From positions 682,001-746,000 of the forward strand of contig NZ_CP026951.1 in assembly GCF_003065485.1 (NCBI RefSeq): a DNA stretch of 64,000 nt, read 5' to 3'. This DNA is from Salinibacterium hongtaonis (lineage in GTDB: Bacteria; Actinomycetota; Actinomycetes; Actinomycetales; Microbacteriaceae). Position numbers and translations under genes: made by a program. The notes under the pieces are model-generated. The model saw nothing but the letters and a program-made list of their open reading frames with translations. It was not told where the DNA came from and did no database searches. Below are positions 1 through 8,150 of this stretch, one piece after another. Each line of letters begins with the position of its first letter. The first letter of the stretch is position 1.

Positions 1-654
1 CCCAAGTCGGCGGGTGAGTCGCGCAACGTGCTCACGGGCTACCTCGCGGTCAACTCCGACCCGGGCGAGGACTACGGAAAGTTCACGCTGCTGACGCTGC
101 CCAAGCAGGACACGGTGCCAGGCCCCGGCCAGGTTCAGAACAACTTCAACGCTGACCCCACGGTCTCGCGTGAGTTGAACATCCTCAACCAGGGCGCCAC
201 GACGGTCAAGAAGGGCAACCTGCTTACCCTTCCGGTCGGTGGAGGCCTGCTCTATGTGCAGCCGGTCTACGTGCAGTCGACGGGTGAGACCAGCTACCCG
301 GTTCTGCAGAAGGTGCTCGTGAACTTCGGTGACAAGATCGCCTTCGAAGACAGCCTGGATGCTGCCCTCGATGCGATCTTCGGCGGAGACTCCGGCGCCG
401 CTGCGGGTGATCAGGGTGTCCCCGGTGCAACACCGGGAACGCCCACCACGCCGACGACGCCCGACACCGACGGTGACGCAGACGGCGCGACCGGCGGCGA
501 CGCCGGCACCGAGTTCGAGCAGGCTCTGGCCGACGCTCAGTCAGCACTCAAGGAGCGCGAGGCCGCGTACGCTGCCAACGATCTCGTTGCTGCGGCCCAG
601 GCCGACCAGAAGCTCCAGGACGCCCTGGAGAGGCTCTTCACCGCATCCAACTAA
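1..654 (+). CDS. UPF0182 family membrane protein, C-terminal part
   Basis: The reading frame is already open at base 1, so only the last 217 codons are present and the start lies outside the window. The visible part matches the end of the actinobacterial UPF0182 (COG1615) family: a conserved extracytoplasmic region with YLAVNSDPGEDYGKF and a LPVGGGLLYVQPVYVQ stretch, then an acidic linker rich in Gly, Thr, Pro and Asp (about codons 125-165) and a short Ala/Glu helix at the C-terminus. Family members are large polytopic membrane proteins of unknown function, and the membrane part would be upstream. A hairpin follows the stop codon. The family call is firm; the function is unknown. Confidence 0.85.
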   Translation, partial: PKSAGESRNVLTGYLAVNSDPGEDYGKFTLLTLPKQDTVPGPGQVQNNFNADPTVSRELNILNQGATTVKKGNLLTLPVGGGLLYVQPVYVQSTGETSYPVLQKVLVNFGDKIAFEDSLDAALDAIFGGDSGAAAGDQGVPGATPGTPTTPTTPDTDGDADGATGGDAGTEFEQALADAQSALKEREAAYAANDLVAAAQADQKLQDALERLFTASN

Positions 655-660
655 CGCTGC

Positions 661-696
661 ACCGAAGCCGCCCGTGGTCAAGCGGGCGGTTTCGGT
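661..696 (+). terminator. Hairpin after the UPF0182 gene
   Basis: A 14-bp stem (661-674 with 683-696, one G-U pair) follows the stop codon by 6 nt. There is no clear T-tract, so it is at best a weak terminator before the tRNA gene. Confidence 0.4.
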
Positions 697-718
697 GTGG
701 TAAAGTTGTCTCTTGTAA

Positions 719-795
719 CGCGGGGTGGAGCAGCTCGGTAGCTCGCTGGGCTCATAACCCAGAGGTCGTAGGTTCAAATCCTGCCCCCGCAACCA
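719..795 (+). tRNA. Initiator tRNA-fMet (CAT)
   Basis: A complete 77-nt cloverleaf with encoded CCA at 793-795. The anticodon loop is CTCATAA (anticodon CAT). The anticodon stem has the three consecutive G-C pairs (GGG/CCC) typical of initiators. The first acceptor pair is C1-A72, unpaired, which is the bacterial initiator signature that marks it for formylation and keeps it off EF-Tu. These two features separate it from elongator tRNA-Met and from tRNA-Ile(CAT). Confidence 0.96.
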
Positions 796-833
796 AATCC
801 CGGTTCTGAAGTGTTTCAGCAATTGGGTAACAA

Positions 834-872
834 GGACCGGGACGATTGAAAAATCGTCCCGGTCCTTTTTTT
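834..872 (+). terminator. Rho-independent terminator of tRNA-fMet
   Basis: A perfect 14-bp stem (834-847 with 852-865) with a GAAA tetraloop is followed by seven T residues (866-872). It lies 38 nt after the tRNA and is a textbook intrinsic terminator. Confidence 0.93.
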
Positions 873-1040
873 GTTGCCTACTTCTTGTTGCCACGATCGC
901 GTCAGCCAATGGTTTCGCCTCGGCGGCTGCGTGAGTGGCCACTTTCTGCGCCATAGCTCGAGTTTTGATGCAGAATCTGACCACTCGCCAGTCCGCGAGT
1001 GGGCATGAGGCCCCTACTTCTCCGAGCGGCTGGTCGATGG

Positions 1041-1274
1041 TCAGTCAGAAGCCGTTCGGAGTTGCTCCTGCCACCGCCGCCGTTCTCGGGCGACGAGCAC
1101 GGCAAGTATTCCCAAGACCCCGATGTCGTCCGCGAAGCCGAGCGGCCCCAGCAGCAGTTCGGGGATGAGGTCGATCGGCGAGATCGCGTAGACAGCGGCG
1201 GCGATCGCGGCGATCCAGGTCGTCGGCGAGACGCGGTGCTCCCCGCGCCTGACCGCGTTTAGGAATCTCCACAT
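1041..1274 (-). CDS. DUF1232 (YkvA-like) small membrane protein
   Basis: A 77-residue protein whose centre has the DUF1232 signature: a hydrophobic helix followed by YAISPIDLIPE and then LGFADDIGVLG. Family members are short proteins with one or two membrane helices, found in many bacteria, with no established function. The C-terminal ARERRRWQEQLR stretch is probably cytoplasmic. It is a single gene, transcribed in the same direction as the cell-wall-anchored protein gene upstream but separated from it by a 57-bp gap. Confidence 0.8.
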   Translation of the reverse strand: MWRFLNAVRRGEHRVSPTTWIAAIAAAVYAISPIDLIPELLLGPLGFADDIGVLGILAVLVARERRRWQEQLRTASD

Positions 1275-1331
1275 GCACTAAGTGTGCATCACCGTCCGCG
1301 GCGAGGAAAGGTAAAGAACGAGGCTTGGAGG

Positions 1332-2825
1332 CTAGGCCTCGACCCGTCGCCGCGTGACCGTCAGAGCGAGACCTGCGGCGGTGAGCAGGGCGCCGGCCAG
1401 CAGCATCCCCGTTGGGTTGCCTCCGGTGAGGGGGAGCGGGCTGCCCGCAACGCCCGCCAGCGGGGCCACAGCGGGCTCGGCGGGCGGCGCGGGGGGAGTG
1501 GCTGCCGGGGTGGCCACGGTGTCCACCGCATAGGCCGTGGATGTCGCGGTGCCGGTTCCGGCGTTGCCTGCGAGGTCCGTGACTCCAGCCAGGTCCAGGG
1601 CGATCACGTTGGAGGGGCTGGTGGTGTTCACCTCCGGTGTGAGGGTCGCGGTCCACGTGACCCCGCCGTCCGCGGATGCGAGCGAGCTGAGCGTCGCGCT
1701 GCCAGCGGCGATGTCGGAGGTGTCGAATCCGGTGACAGCCTCGGAGAAAGTAAAGACGACCCTCGCGGTTTCTCCGCTCACTAGAGCGCTATCAGACAGC
1801 GAGATCGTCCCTGTGGGCGGTAGCGTGTCGACGGCGTAGTTGCCGGAGGTGGCGGTGCCGGCACCGGGATTGCCCGTCACGGTCATCACCCCGGCGTAAA
1901 TGAGCGTGAACGTGTTGGCGGCAACCTGCGTGCCTGGGTTCGGGGTGAAGGTGGCCGTCCATGTCGTGCCCCCATCGGGCGAGGTCGGCATGCTCAGGAC
2001 GCCGTTAGGGGCGATGACATCCGCAGTATCGAAGCCCGTCACGGGCTCGGCGAAGGTGAACGTGACCGTGGCGGTTTCGCCGGCGCGGAGAGCAGTGTCC
2101 GAGATGGTGATGGGGCCTGCCAGCCTGGGGCGGGCCGTGAAGACCCCGTAATTCCCGGAGCTGAACGAGCCCATGCCGGCGTTGCCCGCCGCATCGGTGA
2201 TGCTGGAGTAGTAGAGGGTGAGTATGTTCGAGGCATCTGTGACATCGGCGTCGGGCGTGAGGGTAGCGGTCCAGACTCGGCCGTCAGGGCTGTTGAGTCC
2301 CAAAAGGCTCGCGTTGGGCACCGTCACATCGCCAACATCGAACCCGGTCACACTCTCAGTGAAAACGAATGTGACCGTGGCGCTCTCGCCAAGGAGGAGC
2401 TCTGTGTCGGAGATCTGAATGCTCGATGCCAACGTGGGTCGAACCGTATCGACGGTGTAGGGGTCCGAAACAATAGCTCCGCTGGTGGCCTCCCCTGCCC
2501 CGTTCTGAATGCCCGCGAAGTTGAGCGTGACCACGTTGCCGGCCGACTGCGTGGCAGTAGATGGGGTGAATACCGCCGTGTACGTCATGTTGTCGCTGGT
2601 GGTAAGTGCAGAGAGCACGCCTCCGGTCGCCGTGACAGTGCTCGGCCCTATGCCGGTCACCGCCTCTGAGAAGGTGATGGTGACGACAGCGGTATCGCCG
2701 ATCGCCAACATAGTCTCGGAAATTGTCACAGTGGCGGTGGGGGGAGCTGCGACGGCGGCAGTTGGCCAGCCCAGTGCCATAACCAGTGCCAACGTGCCTC
2801 CAGCGGCAATGAACCTGCGACGCAT
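1332..2825 (-). CDS. LPXTG cell-wall-anchored protein with four Ig-like repeats
   Basis: A 497-residue secreted protein. Residues 1-27 are a signal peptide (RRR, hydrophobic core, AVAA). Four tandem repeats of roughly 100 residues follow, each with the pattern SDT.L..GE.ATVTF.F.E.VTGFD, a central W/YTATLTP and a closing AGN.G.GTATS..Y.VDT. These are bacterial Ig-like beta-sandwich modules of the kind seen in surface adhesins. A Pro/Ala linker leads to LPLTGG, a hydrophobic helix and TRRRVEA, a sortase-anchoring signal. The ligand cannot be told from sequence. No sortase is encoded nearby. Confidence 0.88.
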   Translation of the reverse strand: MRRRFIAAGGTLALVMALGWPTAAVAAPPTATVTISETMLAIGDTAVVTITFSEAVTGIGPSTVTATGGVLSALTTSDNMTYTAVFTPSTATQSAGNVVTLNFAGIQNGAGEATSGAIVSDPYTVDTVRPTLASSIQISDTELLLGESATVTFVFTESVTGFDVGDVTVPNASLLGLNSPDGRVWTATLTPDADVTDASNILTLYYSSITDAAGNAGMGSFSSGNYGVFTARPRLAGPITISDTALRAGETATVTFTFAEPVTGFDTADVIAPNGVLSMPTSPDGGTTWTATFTPNPGTQVAANTFTLIYAGVMTVTGNPGAGTATSGNYAVDTLPPTGTISLSDSALVSGETARVVFTFSEAVTGFDTSDIAAGSATLSSLASADGGVTWTATLTPEVNTTSPSNVIALDLAGVTDLAGNAGTGTATSTAYAVDTVATPAATPPAPPAEPAVAPLAGVAGSPLPLTGGNPTGMLLAGALLTAAGLALTVTRRRVEA

Positions 2826-3045
2826 GATGTTTCCCCCTGCTTCCCTCCGAGCGCCGTCCGGCGACCAACCGAAATATTACCGGCAATGGGAGCGGGCTCC
2901 ACGCGTTGGCGAGGGATCGCTGACGGTGCGGTCAGCCGCCCGCTTGAGAACGAAGGAGAAATGGTCGCCGCCCGACAAGGGCGCCTGGCACGGTCATTAC
3001 GCCGACCTTCGACGCACTCAAACGTGGGCGCGGTAGCGTTGCATC

Positions 3046-3885
3046 ATGAGTCGTGGTCACGCGGGCAGCACGCATCCCCAACATCAGCAGGTGGCCATCG
3101 CGGTCGCTCAGTTCGCCCCCGGCAACGACGGCGAACGCAATCTCGCCACCGTGCGCGATCTCGCCACTGCTGCGGCAGAGCGGGGCGCCAAGCTCGTTGT
3201 CTTCCCCGAATACTCGTCGTATTTCACCCCCACTCTCGGCGCGAACACCGTTGAGGCTGCTGAGCCTCTCGACGGACCATTCGTCATCGGGGTCGCGGCC
3301 ATTGCCAAGATTCTCGGCATCCATATTGTCGCTGGCATGATCGAGCAGACCATCGGGGGCGACCGGGTCTACAACACGGTTGTCGCGGTCGACCCGCAGG
3401 GCAGGCATGTTGCCACGTATCGCAAAATTCATCTGTATGACGCGTTCGGCCAGCAGGAGTCGGAGTGGGTCGCGCCGGGCCCCGTCGAACGGCCAGAAGT
3501 TTTCACGGTCGACGGACTCACCGTCGGTCTGCAGACCTGTTACGACCTTCGCTTTCCCGAGGTATCCCGGCGGTTGATGGATGCGGGGGTCGATGTCATC
3601 GCCTGCCCCAGCGAGTGGGTGCGCGGCCCGCTCAAGGAACACCACTGGCGCACGCTCATCACCGCGCGGGCTCTTGAGAACACCCTTTATGTTGCGGCAG
3701 CCGACCACACACCCCCCATCGGCGTGGGCAACAGCATGATCGTCGATCCCATGGGCGTCGAGATTGCTACTGCGGGGGAGCGCGTCGACATCGCCCTCGG
3801 CTGGGTGACAAAAAGTCGCATCGACGACGTGAGAATCACAAATCCTGCGGTAAAGCTCCGCAGATTTGGGGTACATCCGCTGTAG
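3046..3885 (+). CDS. Carbon-nitrogen hydrolase (nitrilase superfamily)
   Basis: A 279-residue enzyme with the nitrilase-superfamily triad: Glu in VVFPEYS, Lys in YRKIHLYD and Cys in QTCYDLRFPE. Length and motifs fit the Nit1/Nit2 or omega-amidase-like branch, which hydrolyses small amides such as deaminated glutathione or alpha-keto acid amides. The exact substrate is not predictable. There is no Shine-Dalgarno sequence. A TAGCGT box at 3034-3039 lies 6 nt before the ATG, which suggests a leaderless transcript. A two-component pair follows 58 bp downstream. Confidence 0.88.
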   Translation: MSRGHAGSTHPQHQQVAIAVAQFAPGNDGERNLATVRDLATAAAERGAKLVVFPEYSSYFTPTLGANTVEAAEPLDGPFVIGVAAIAKILGIHIVAGMIEQTIGGDRVYNTVVAVDPQGRHVATYRKIHLYDAFGQQESEWVAPGPVERPEVFTVDGLTVGLQTCYDLRFPEVSRRLMDAGVDVIACPSEWVRGPLKEHHWRTLITARALENTLYVAAADHTPPIGVGNSMIVDPMGVEIATAGERVDIALGWVTKSRIDDVRITNPAVKLRRFGVHPL

Positions 3886-3943
3886 TCAACGCACCCCCTC
3901 GCATCGTAGAGTTGGCCTCATACGTTTCCGGGGGGAGCAAACG

Positions 3944-5020
3944 ATGAGTGAGCCATATCGCGTCATAGTGATCGAGGACGATCCAGACGTCGCGTTCTAT
4001 ATCAAGACGGTGCTGACGAAGCAGGGGTGCATCGTCCAGACGTTCCACGATCCCGCATTCGCCCAGCAAGCGATGCGTCTTTACGAGCCGGATGTTGTGA
4101 TCACCGACATCGAGATGCCCGGCATCACGGGAATCCAGGTCATCGAGTTGGTGAGGGCTGTGCGCCCCGGCACCCCGGTTGTCGTCATGACCGCACACGT
4201 GTCGGTCGACTACGCCGTCGAGGCTCTGCGGGCTAATGCCGACGAGTTTCTCACCAAGCCGATCCCCTCGGCCGATCTCATCGCGGTCGTCACGCGGCTT
4301 GCAGACGAGTTTCGCCGGGCCAAGGCGAGCATGCCAGACCCTGAGGTTGTGCTTGCCATCGGCGCGCACCCCGACGACGTCGAGCTCGGTGTGGGCGGAA
4401 TCCTCCTGGGCCACCGGTCGGCGGGCGACGCGGTTCACATCCTCACCCTCTCCCGCGGCGGCAAGGGCGGACAGGTCAGTGAACGCCAGACGGAGGCATT
4501 CGTTTCGGCCGAAATGCTCGGCGCGCGGCTGCATCTCGAAGACCTGCCAGATTCTGAAATCGCCGAGAACGAGCCCACGCTGAGCCTCATCGCCAAGGTC
4601 GTCGCCGAGATCCGCCCCACGATCGTCTATGTGCACAGCGATCACGACATGCACCAGGATCACCGTGCCGTGCACAAGGCCGCGCTGCTGGCCACACGCG
4701 CCGTGCGCAGCGTCTCGTGCTACCAGTCGCCCTCGTCGACGGTCGATTTTCGACCCAACCGCTTTGTGGCCATCGACGAGTTTCTCGACAAAAAGATCCA
4801 GCTCGTGCAGGCTCACAAATCGCAGGTCGCGGTGAGCCGCGCCCACACCTCAGATGCCCTGCTGGCGGCAGCCCGCTACTGGTCCCGCTTCGGGGATGGC
4901 GAGGCGTGCGAACCCCTCGAGATCGTTCGAGATTCGGGTGATCTCTCATTTGGTTCTGCGGATGTTGCTTTAGCGCTCAAGGCCCACCGCCAGGCCCAGG
5001 CGAGCCAGCTGTCGCAGTGA
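3944..5020 (+). CDS. Response regulator receiver fused to a PIG-L/LmbE deacetylase
   Basis: A 358-residue two-domain protein. Residues 1-120 are a CheY-like receiver with the acidic pair (IEDD), the phosphoacceptor Asp in VVITDIEMPG, the Thr in VVMTAH and the Lys in FLTKPI. From about residue 133 a PIG-L/LmbE zinc deacetylase domain begins, with AHPDDVELG and the second metal motif HSDHDMHQDHRAVH. PIG-L enzymes remove acetyl groups from GlcNAc-type substrates (MshB, Bca, GlcNAc-PI deacetylase). The output of this regulator is therefore probably enzymatic, not DNA binding. The start is the ATG after GGGGGGAG. The stop overlaps the sensor kinase start (GTGA), so the two are translationally coupled. 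Confidence 0.9.
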   Translation: MSEPYRVIVIEDDPDVAFYIKTVLTKQGCIVQTFHDPAFAQQAMRLYEPDVVITDIEMPGITGIQVIELVRAVRPGTPVVVMTAHVSVDYAVEALRANADEFLTKPIPSADLIAVVTRLADEFRRAKASMPDPEVVLAIGAHPDDVELGVGGILLGHRSAGDAVHILTLSRGGKGGQVSERQTEAFVSAEMLGARLHLEDLPDSEIAENEPTLSLIAKVVAEIRPTIVYVHSDHDMHQDHRAVHKAALLATRAVRSVSCYQSPSSTVDFRPNRFVAIDEFLDKKIQLVQAHKSQVAVSRAHTSDALLAAARYWSRFGDGEACEPLEIVRDSGDLSFGSADVALALKAHRQAQASQLSQ

Positions 5021-6795
5021 GCGCCTCGGCCACCATCGAGGCACCGGCAAGGCCCCAGGGCTTGTTTTTGTCTGCTCTGGCCTGGAATCGGCTCATGACG
5101 CTTTCAGACGCGCCCATGATTCGGCAGGCTCCGATCTCCGTTGCGCTCATCCTGGTGCTGGTCGTCGCGGCGATCGACGGAGGTTTCGTCGAAAGCACCA
5201 ACGCCGCCTACTGGGCAACCTGGGCGACTCTGGGCATCGCTGTCGCCGTGTCTATTCTTGCGAGCGCGGTGCACAGCACGGCGCTGGGAATCGCCGTCCC
5301 GTTCATCTCTATGGTGGCCATCGCATTCGGTCGAGCGGCGATCGGGCCAACTGTCACGCTGCTCCTCCTGCTCTGTGTGCTCTGGATCGCCCTCCTCCCC
5401 GGGCGCCGATGGGTTGTCATTTCCGGGCTCAGCACCCTCGCCGCCGTGGCGTTGAGCTATGTCTGGCCCACCACCGTGATCGATCCCACCCACGTCGTGA
5501 TGGAGCTCGTCATCACGCCCCTGATGTTCAGCACGATCGCCGCGGTCATCAACCGGGTAATAGAAGACAACAAGGCCAGGATGGAGTCCAACGAACTGCT
5601 GGTGCGGCAGCGCGAAGAAGCGCTCGCCGACGCTGTTGACCTGGTCTCTCGGTTGCGCGAGAACGAGGCTCAGCTCGAATCCGCCGGCTACCTGTTCCGT
5701 AGCGTGCTGGATTCCGTGACGAGGCAGTCCGTGATCGGCACCGATCTCTCCGGGCTCATCGACGTCTGGAACACCGGCGCCCAGACCATGTTGGGCCTCA
5801 ACGCCGCCGATGTCGTCGGCAACCGGTACATCCATGAGTTCCACAGGGACGAAGAGCTTCACGAGCGCGCCCGTGAACTGGGATACCCCGCGGGCGCCAC
5901 AGTGTTGAACCCGGGGTTCTCCGCCCTCGTGGAAGTCGCGCGTCTCGGCGGCTCTGAGGATCGCGACTGGACGTACTTGCGAGCCAACGGAGACGAGGTG
6001 TTTGCCCACGTCGCGGTGACCCCGCGCATTGATGAGAACGGTCGAACCGTCGGCTACATCTTCGTCGGCGCCGATGTCACAGATAAAAAGGAGCTCGCCA
6101 AGCTCCAGGATGAGTTCGTGGGTCTCGTCTCGCACGAACTGCGCACCCCCGTGAGTTCGATTCTCGGCTACCTCGAGCTGATGCGTGATGCCACAGAACC
6201 ACCGCTCTCCGACGAACAGCTGCAGTATCTGGGCGTCGCCGAGCGCAACGCGCACCGCCTGCTCAGGCTTGTTGGGGATCTCCTGTTCACGGCTCAGGTG
6301 GCCGCTCATAAATTCCCCATCGAGGCGGCCGAGGTCGACCTCAACGGAGTAGTTCAGGCATCCGTAGAGTCGGCCAGGCCGGCATCCCAGACCGCCAATG
6401 TCTTGCTGCTTCTTCGCCCGGCAGACTCCCACCCTGTGGTGTGGGGCGATGCGACCCGCATCGCTCAGGCGTGCGACAACCTGCTCTCCAACGCCATCAA
6501 GTTCACTCCGCGCGGAGGAACGGTGTCAGTGAATGTCTCCATCGAGGGCGAGTTCGCCCGCATCGCGATCCGCGATACCGGGATGGGCATTCCGCCCGAT
6601 GAGATCGCCATGCTCTCGACCCGGTTCTTCAGAGCGTCCACAGCCACGCGCAGCGCAGTTCAGGGTGTCGGCCTTGGACTCTCCATCACCAAGGCGATCG
6701 TTACGGCCCACGGCGGCGAACTGTCGGCCGAGAGCGAGGTGGGCGTTGGCACGACGTTTACCTTCACGCTTCCGCTCCGGGGCCGGGCGGCCTAA
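5017..6795 (+). CDS. Membrane sensor histidine kinase with PAS domain
   Basis: A 592-residue sensor kinase. Residues 35-175 hold five or six hydrophobic helices forming an integral-membrane sensor. A short coiled coil and a PAS domain (about 225-365) follow. Next is the HisKA dimerisation domain, with the phosphoacceptor His in LVSHELRTPVSSILGYLEL. The HATPase domain has the N box (DNLLSNAIKF), G1 (DTGMGIPPDE) and G2 (GVGLGLSITKAIV). It starts with GTG overlapping the stop of the receiver-PIG-L gene and is its likely partner. The signal is unknown. Confidence 0.92.
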   Translation: MSASATIEAPARPQGLFLSALAWNRLMTLSDAPMIRQAPISVALILVLVVAAIDGGFVESTNAAYWATWATLGIAVAVSILASAVHSTALGIAVPFISMVAIAFGRAAIGPTVTLLLLLCVLWIALLPGRRWVVISGLSTLAAVALSYVWPTTVIDPTHVVMELVITPLMFSTIAAVINRVIEDNKARMESNELLVRQREEALADAVDLVSRLRENEAQLESAGYLFRSVLDSVTRQSVIGTDLSGLIDVWNTGAQTMLGLNAADVVGNRYIHEFHRDEELHERARELGYPAGATVLNPGFSALVEVARLGGSEDRDWTYLRANGDEVFAHVAVTPRIDENGRTVGYIFVGADVTDKKELAKLQDEFVGLVSHELRTPVSSILGYLELMRDATEPPLSDEQLQYLGVAERNAHRLLRLVGDLLFTAQVAAHKFPIEAAEVDLNGVVQASVESARPASQTANVLLLLRPADSHPVVWGDATRIAQACDNLLSNAIKFTPRGGTVSVNVSIEGEFARIAIRDTGMGIPPDEIAMLSTRFFRASTATRSAVQGVGLGLSITKAIVTAHGGELSAESEVGVGTTFTFTLPLRGRAA

Positions 6796-6805
6796 CCCGC
6801 GAGCG

Positions 6806-7999
6806 TCATCTCAGGGACCGAAGCCGCTCCGATGCTTCCTGAAGCACGTCGTCACGCTTGCAGAACGCAAACCTCACGAGCGTCGAGTAGTCGGATTGCC
6901 GCTCTGGCCGCACGAAGGCGGTGAGGGGGATCGCGGCGACCCCAGCCCTCTCGGGCAGGGCGCGGCAGAACTCGTGGGCATCGGTTGCGCCTAACGGTGC
7001 TGCGTCGGCCACAACGAAGTAGCCAGCAGAGGGCACCGCGACACCGAAACCGGCTGCCTCCAGCCCTGCGCAGAGGAGGTCGCGGCGCCGAGCGAGCGTT
7101 GCGGCGGCCCCGGAGAAGAAGGTGTCGGGCAGATCGAGCCCGACCGCTATCGCGGGTTGTAGCGGAGCCGCGTTCGAATAGGTCAGGTATTGCTTCACAG
7201 CGAGAATCGCGGATGCCAAGGGAGCCGGCGCTGTGAGCCATCCCACCTTCCAGCCCGTGGTGTTGAAGGTCTTGCCAGCGCTGGAGATGCTCACCGTGCG
7301 CTCTGCCGCACCCGCTCTCGTAGCGAGAGGCGTGTGGGCACTGGCGAACACAAGGTGCTCATACACTTCATCGGTCACGATGATCGCGTCGTGCCGGTGG
7401 GCGAGTTCTACTACCAGGTCGAGCGTCTCGGTGCTGAAGACGGATCCCGTGGGATTGTGCGGGTCGTTGACGATAATCAGCCGGGTGCGGTCGGTGATGG
7501 CGGCGCGTAGCTGCTCATGGTCGGGCTGAAAGTGCGGGGCGCGCAGCGGCACGACGCGGTGCACCGCACGGGCTAAGCCGATTATGGCGGCATAGGAGTC
7601 GTAGAACGGTTCGAAGGTGACGACCTCGTCGCCCGGTTCCGTGAGGGCCAAGATCGTGGCGGCCAGCGCCTCCGTTGCTCCTGCCGTGACGACAACCTCG
7701 CGATCGGGGTCAATATCGAGGTCGTAGAACCGCTTCTGGTGACGAGCGATCGCCTGCCGGAGCACCGGGATGCCCACGCCGGGAGGATATTGATTGGCGC
7801 CGTCCGAGATGGCCTTCCGTGCCGCTTCGAGCACTTCGGGCGGGCCGTCTTCGTCGGGGAATCCCTGGCCGAGGTTCACGGCGTTCGTCGCGGTAGCCAA
7901 CGCCGTCATCTCGGCGAATATCGTTTGCGCCAGCGTGCCGTCGGGGCCGAGAAGCATCGCCCCTTCTGCCGCGCGAGACCACGAGCCAGACACCGTCAT
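6806..7999 (-). CDS. PLP-dependent class I/II aminotransferase
   Basis: A 397-residue fold-type I aminotransferase. The signature motifs are NLGQGFPDEDGPPEVLEAA, NDPHNPTGSVFS, VTDEVYEHLVF and the PLP-lysine motif SISSAGKTFNTTGWKVGW. Family members of this type include methionine/kynurenine aminotransferases (YbdL) and DapC. The substrate cannot be decided here. The frame is open further upstream (to 8152), but conserved sequence begins near the ATG at 7999. The gene converges on the histidine kinase gene with 10 bp between stops. Confidence 0.85.
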   Translation of the reverse strand: MTVSGSWSRAAEGAMLLGPDGTLAQTIFAEMTALATATNAVNLGQGFPDEDGPPEVLEAARKAISDGANQYPPGVGIPVLRQAIARHQKRFYDLDIDPDREVVVTAGATEALAATILALTEPGDEVVTFEPFYDSYAAIIGLARAVHRVVPLRAPHFQPDHEQLRAAITDRTRLIIVNDPHNPTGSVFSTETLDLVVELAHRHDAIIVTDEVYEHLVFASAHTPLATRAGAAERTVSISSAGKTFNTTGWKVGWLTAPAPLASAILAVKQYLTYSNAAPLQPAIAVGLDLPDTFFSGAAATLARRRDLLCAGLEAAGFGVAVPSAGYFVVADAAPLGATDAHEFCRALPERAGVAAIPLTAFVRPERQSDYSTLVRFAFCKRDDVLQEASERLRSLR

Positions 8000-8150
8000 T
8001 CGAACACAACCGCCATGAGAGACAGGGTAGCGTGATGCGAGAATCGCTAGGTGGGCCGACCGTTCCGCCATGGTGAGCAGCCTCGCAGCCCGCGCATAGA
8101 AAACGTGAAGGTTTGCGGGGGAAGCTGACACCGCCTGAAAGGAGCCACCC

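Noticed and set aside
304-309. Presence of CTGCAG as a clue on the specificity of the PstI-like enzyme
   Set aside because: At least one site occurs here, but methylation would protect it and the enzyme may recognise another sequence, so it says nothing.
541-984. 147-codon minus-strand frame
   Set aside because: It runs through the initiator tRNA and a perfect terminator.
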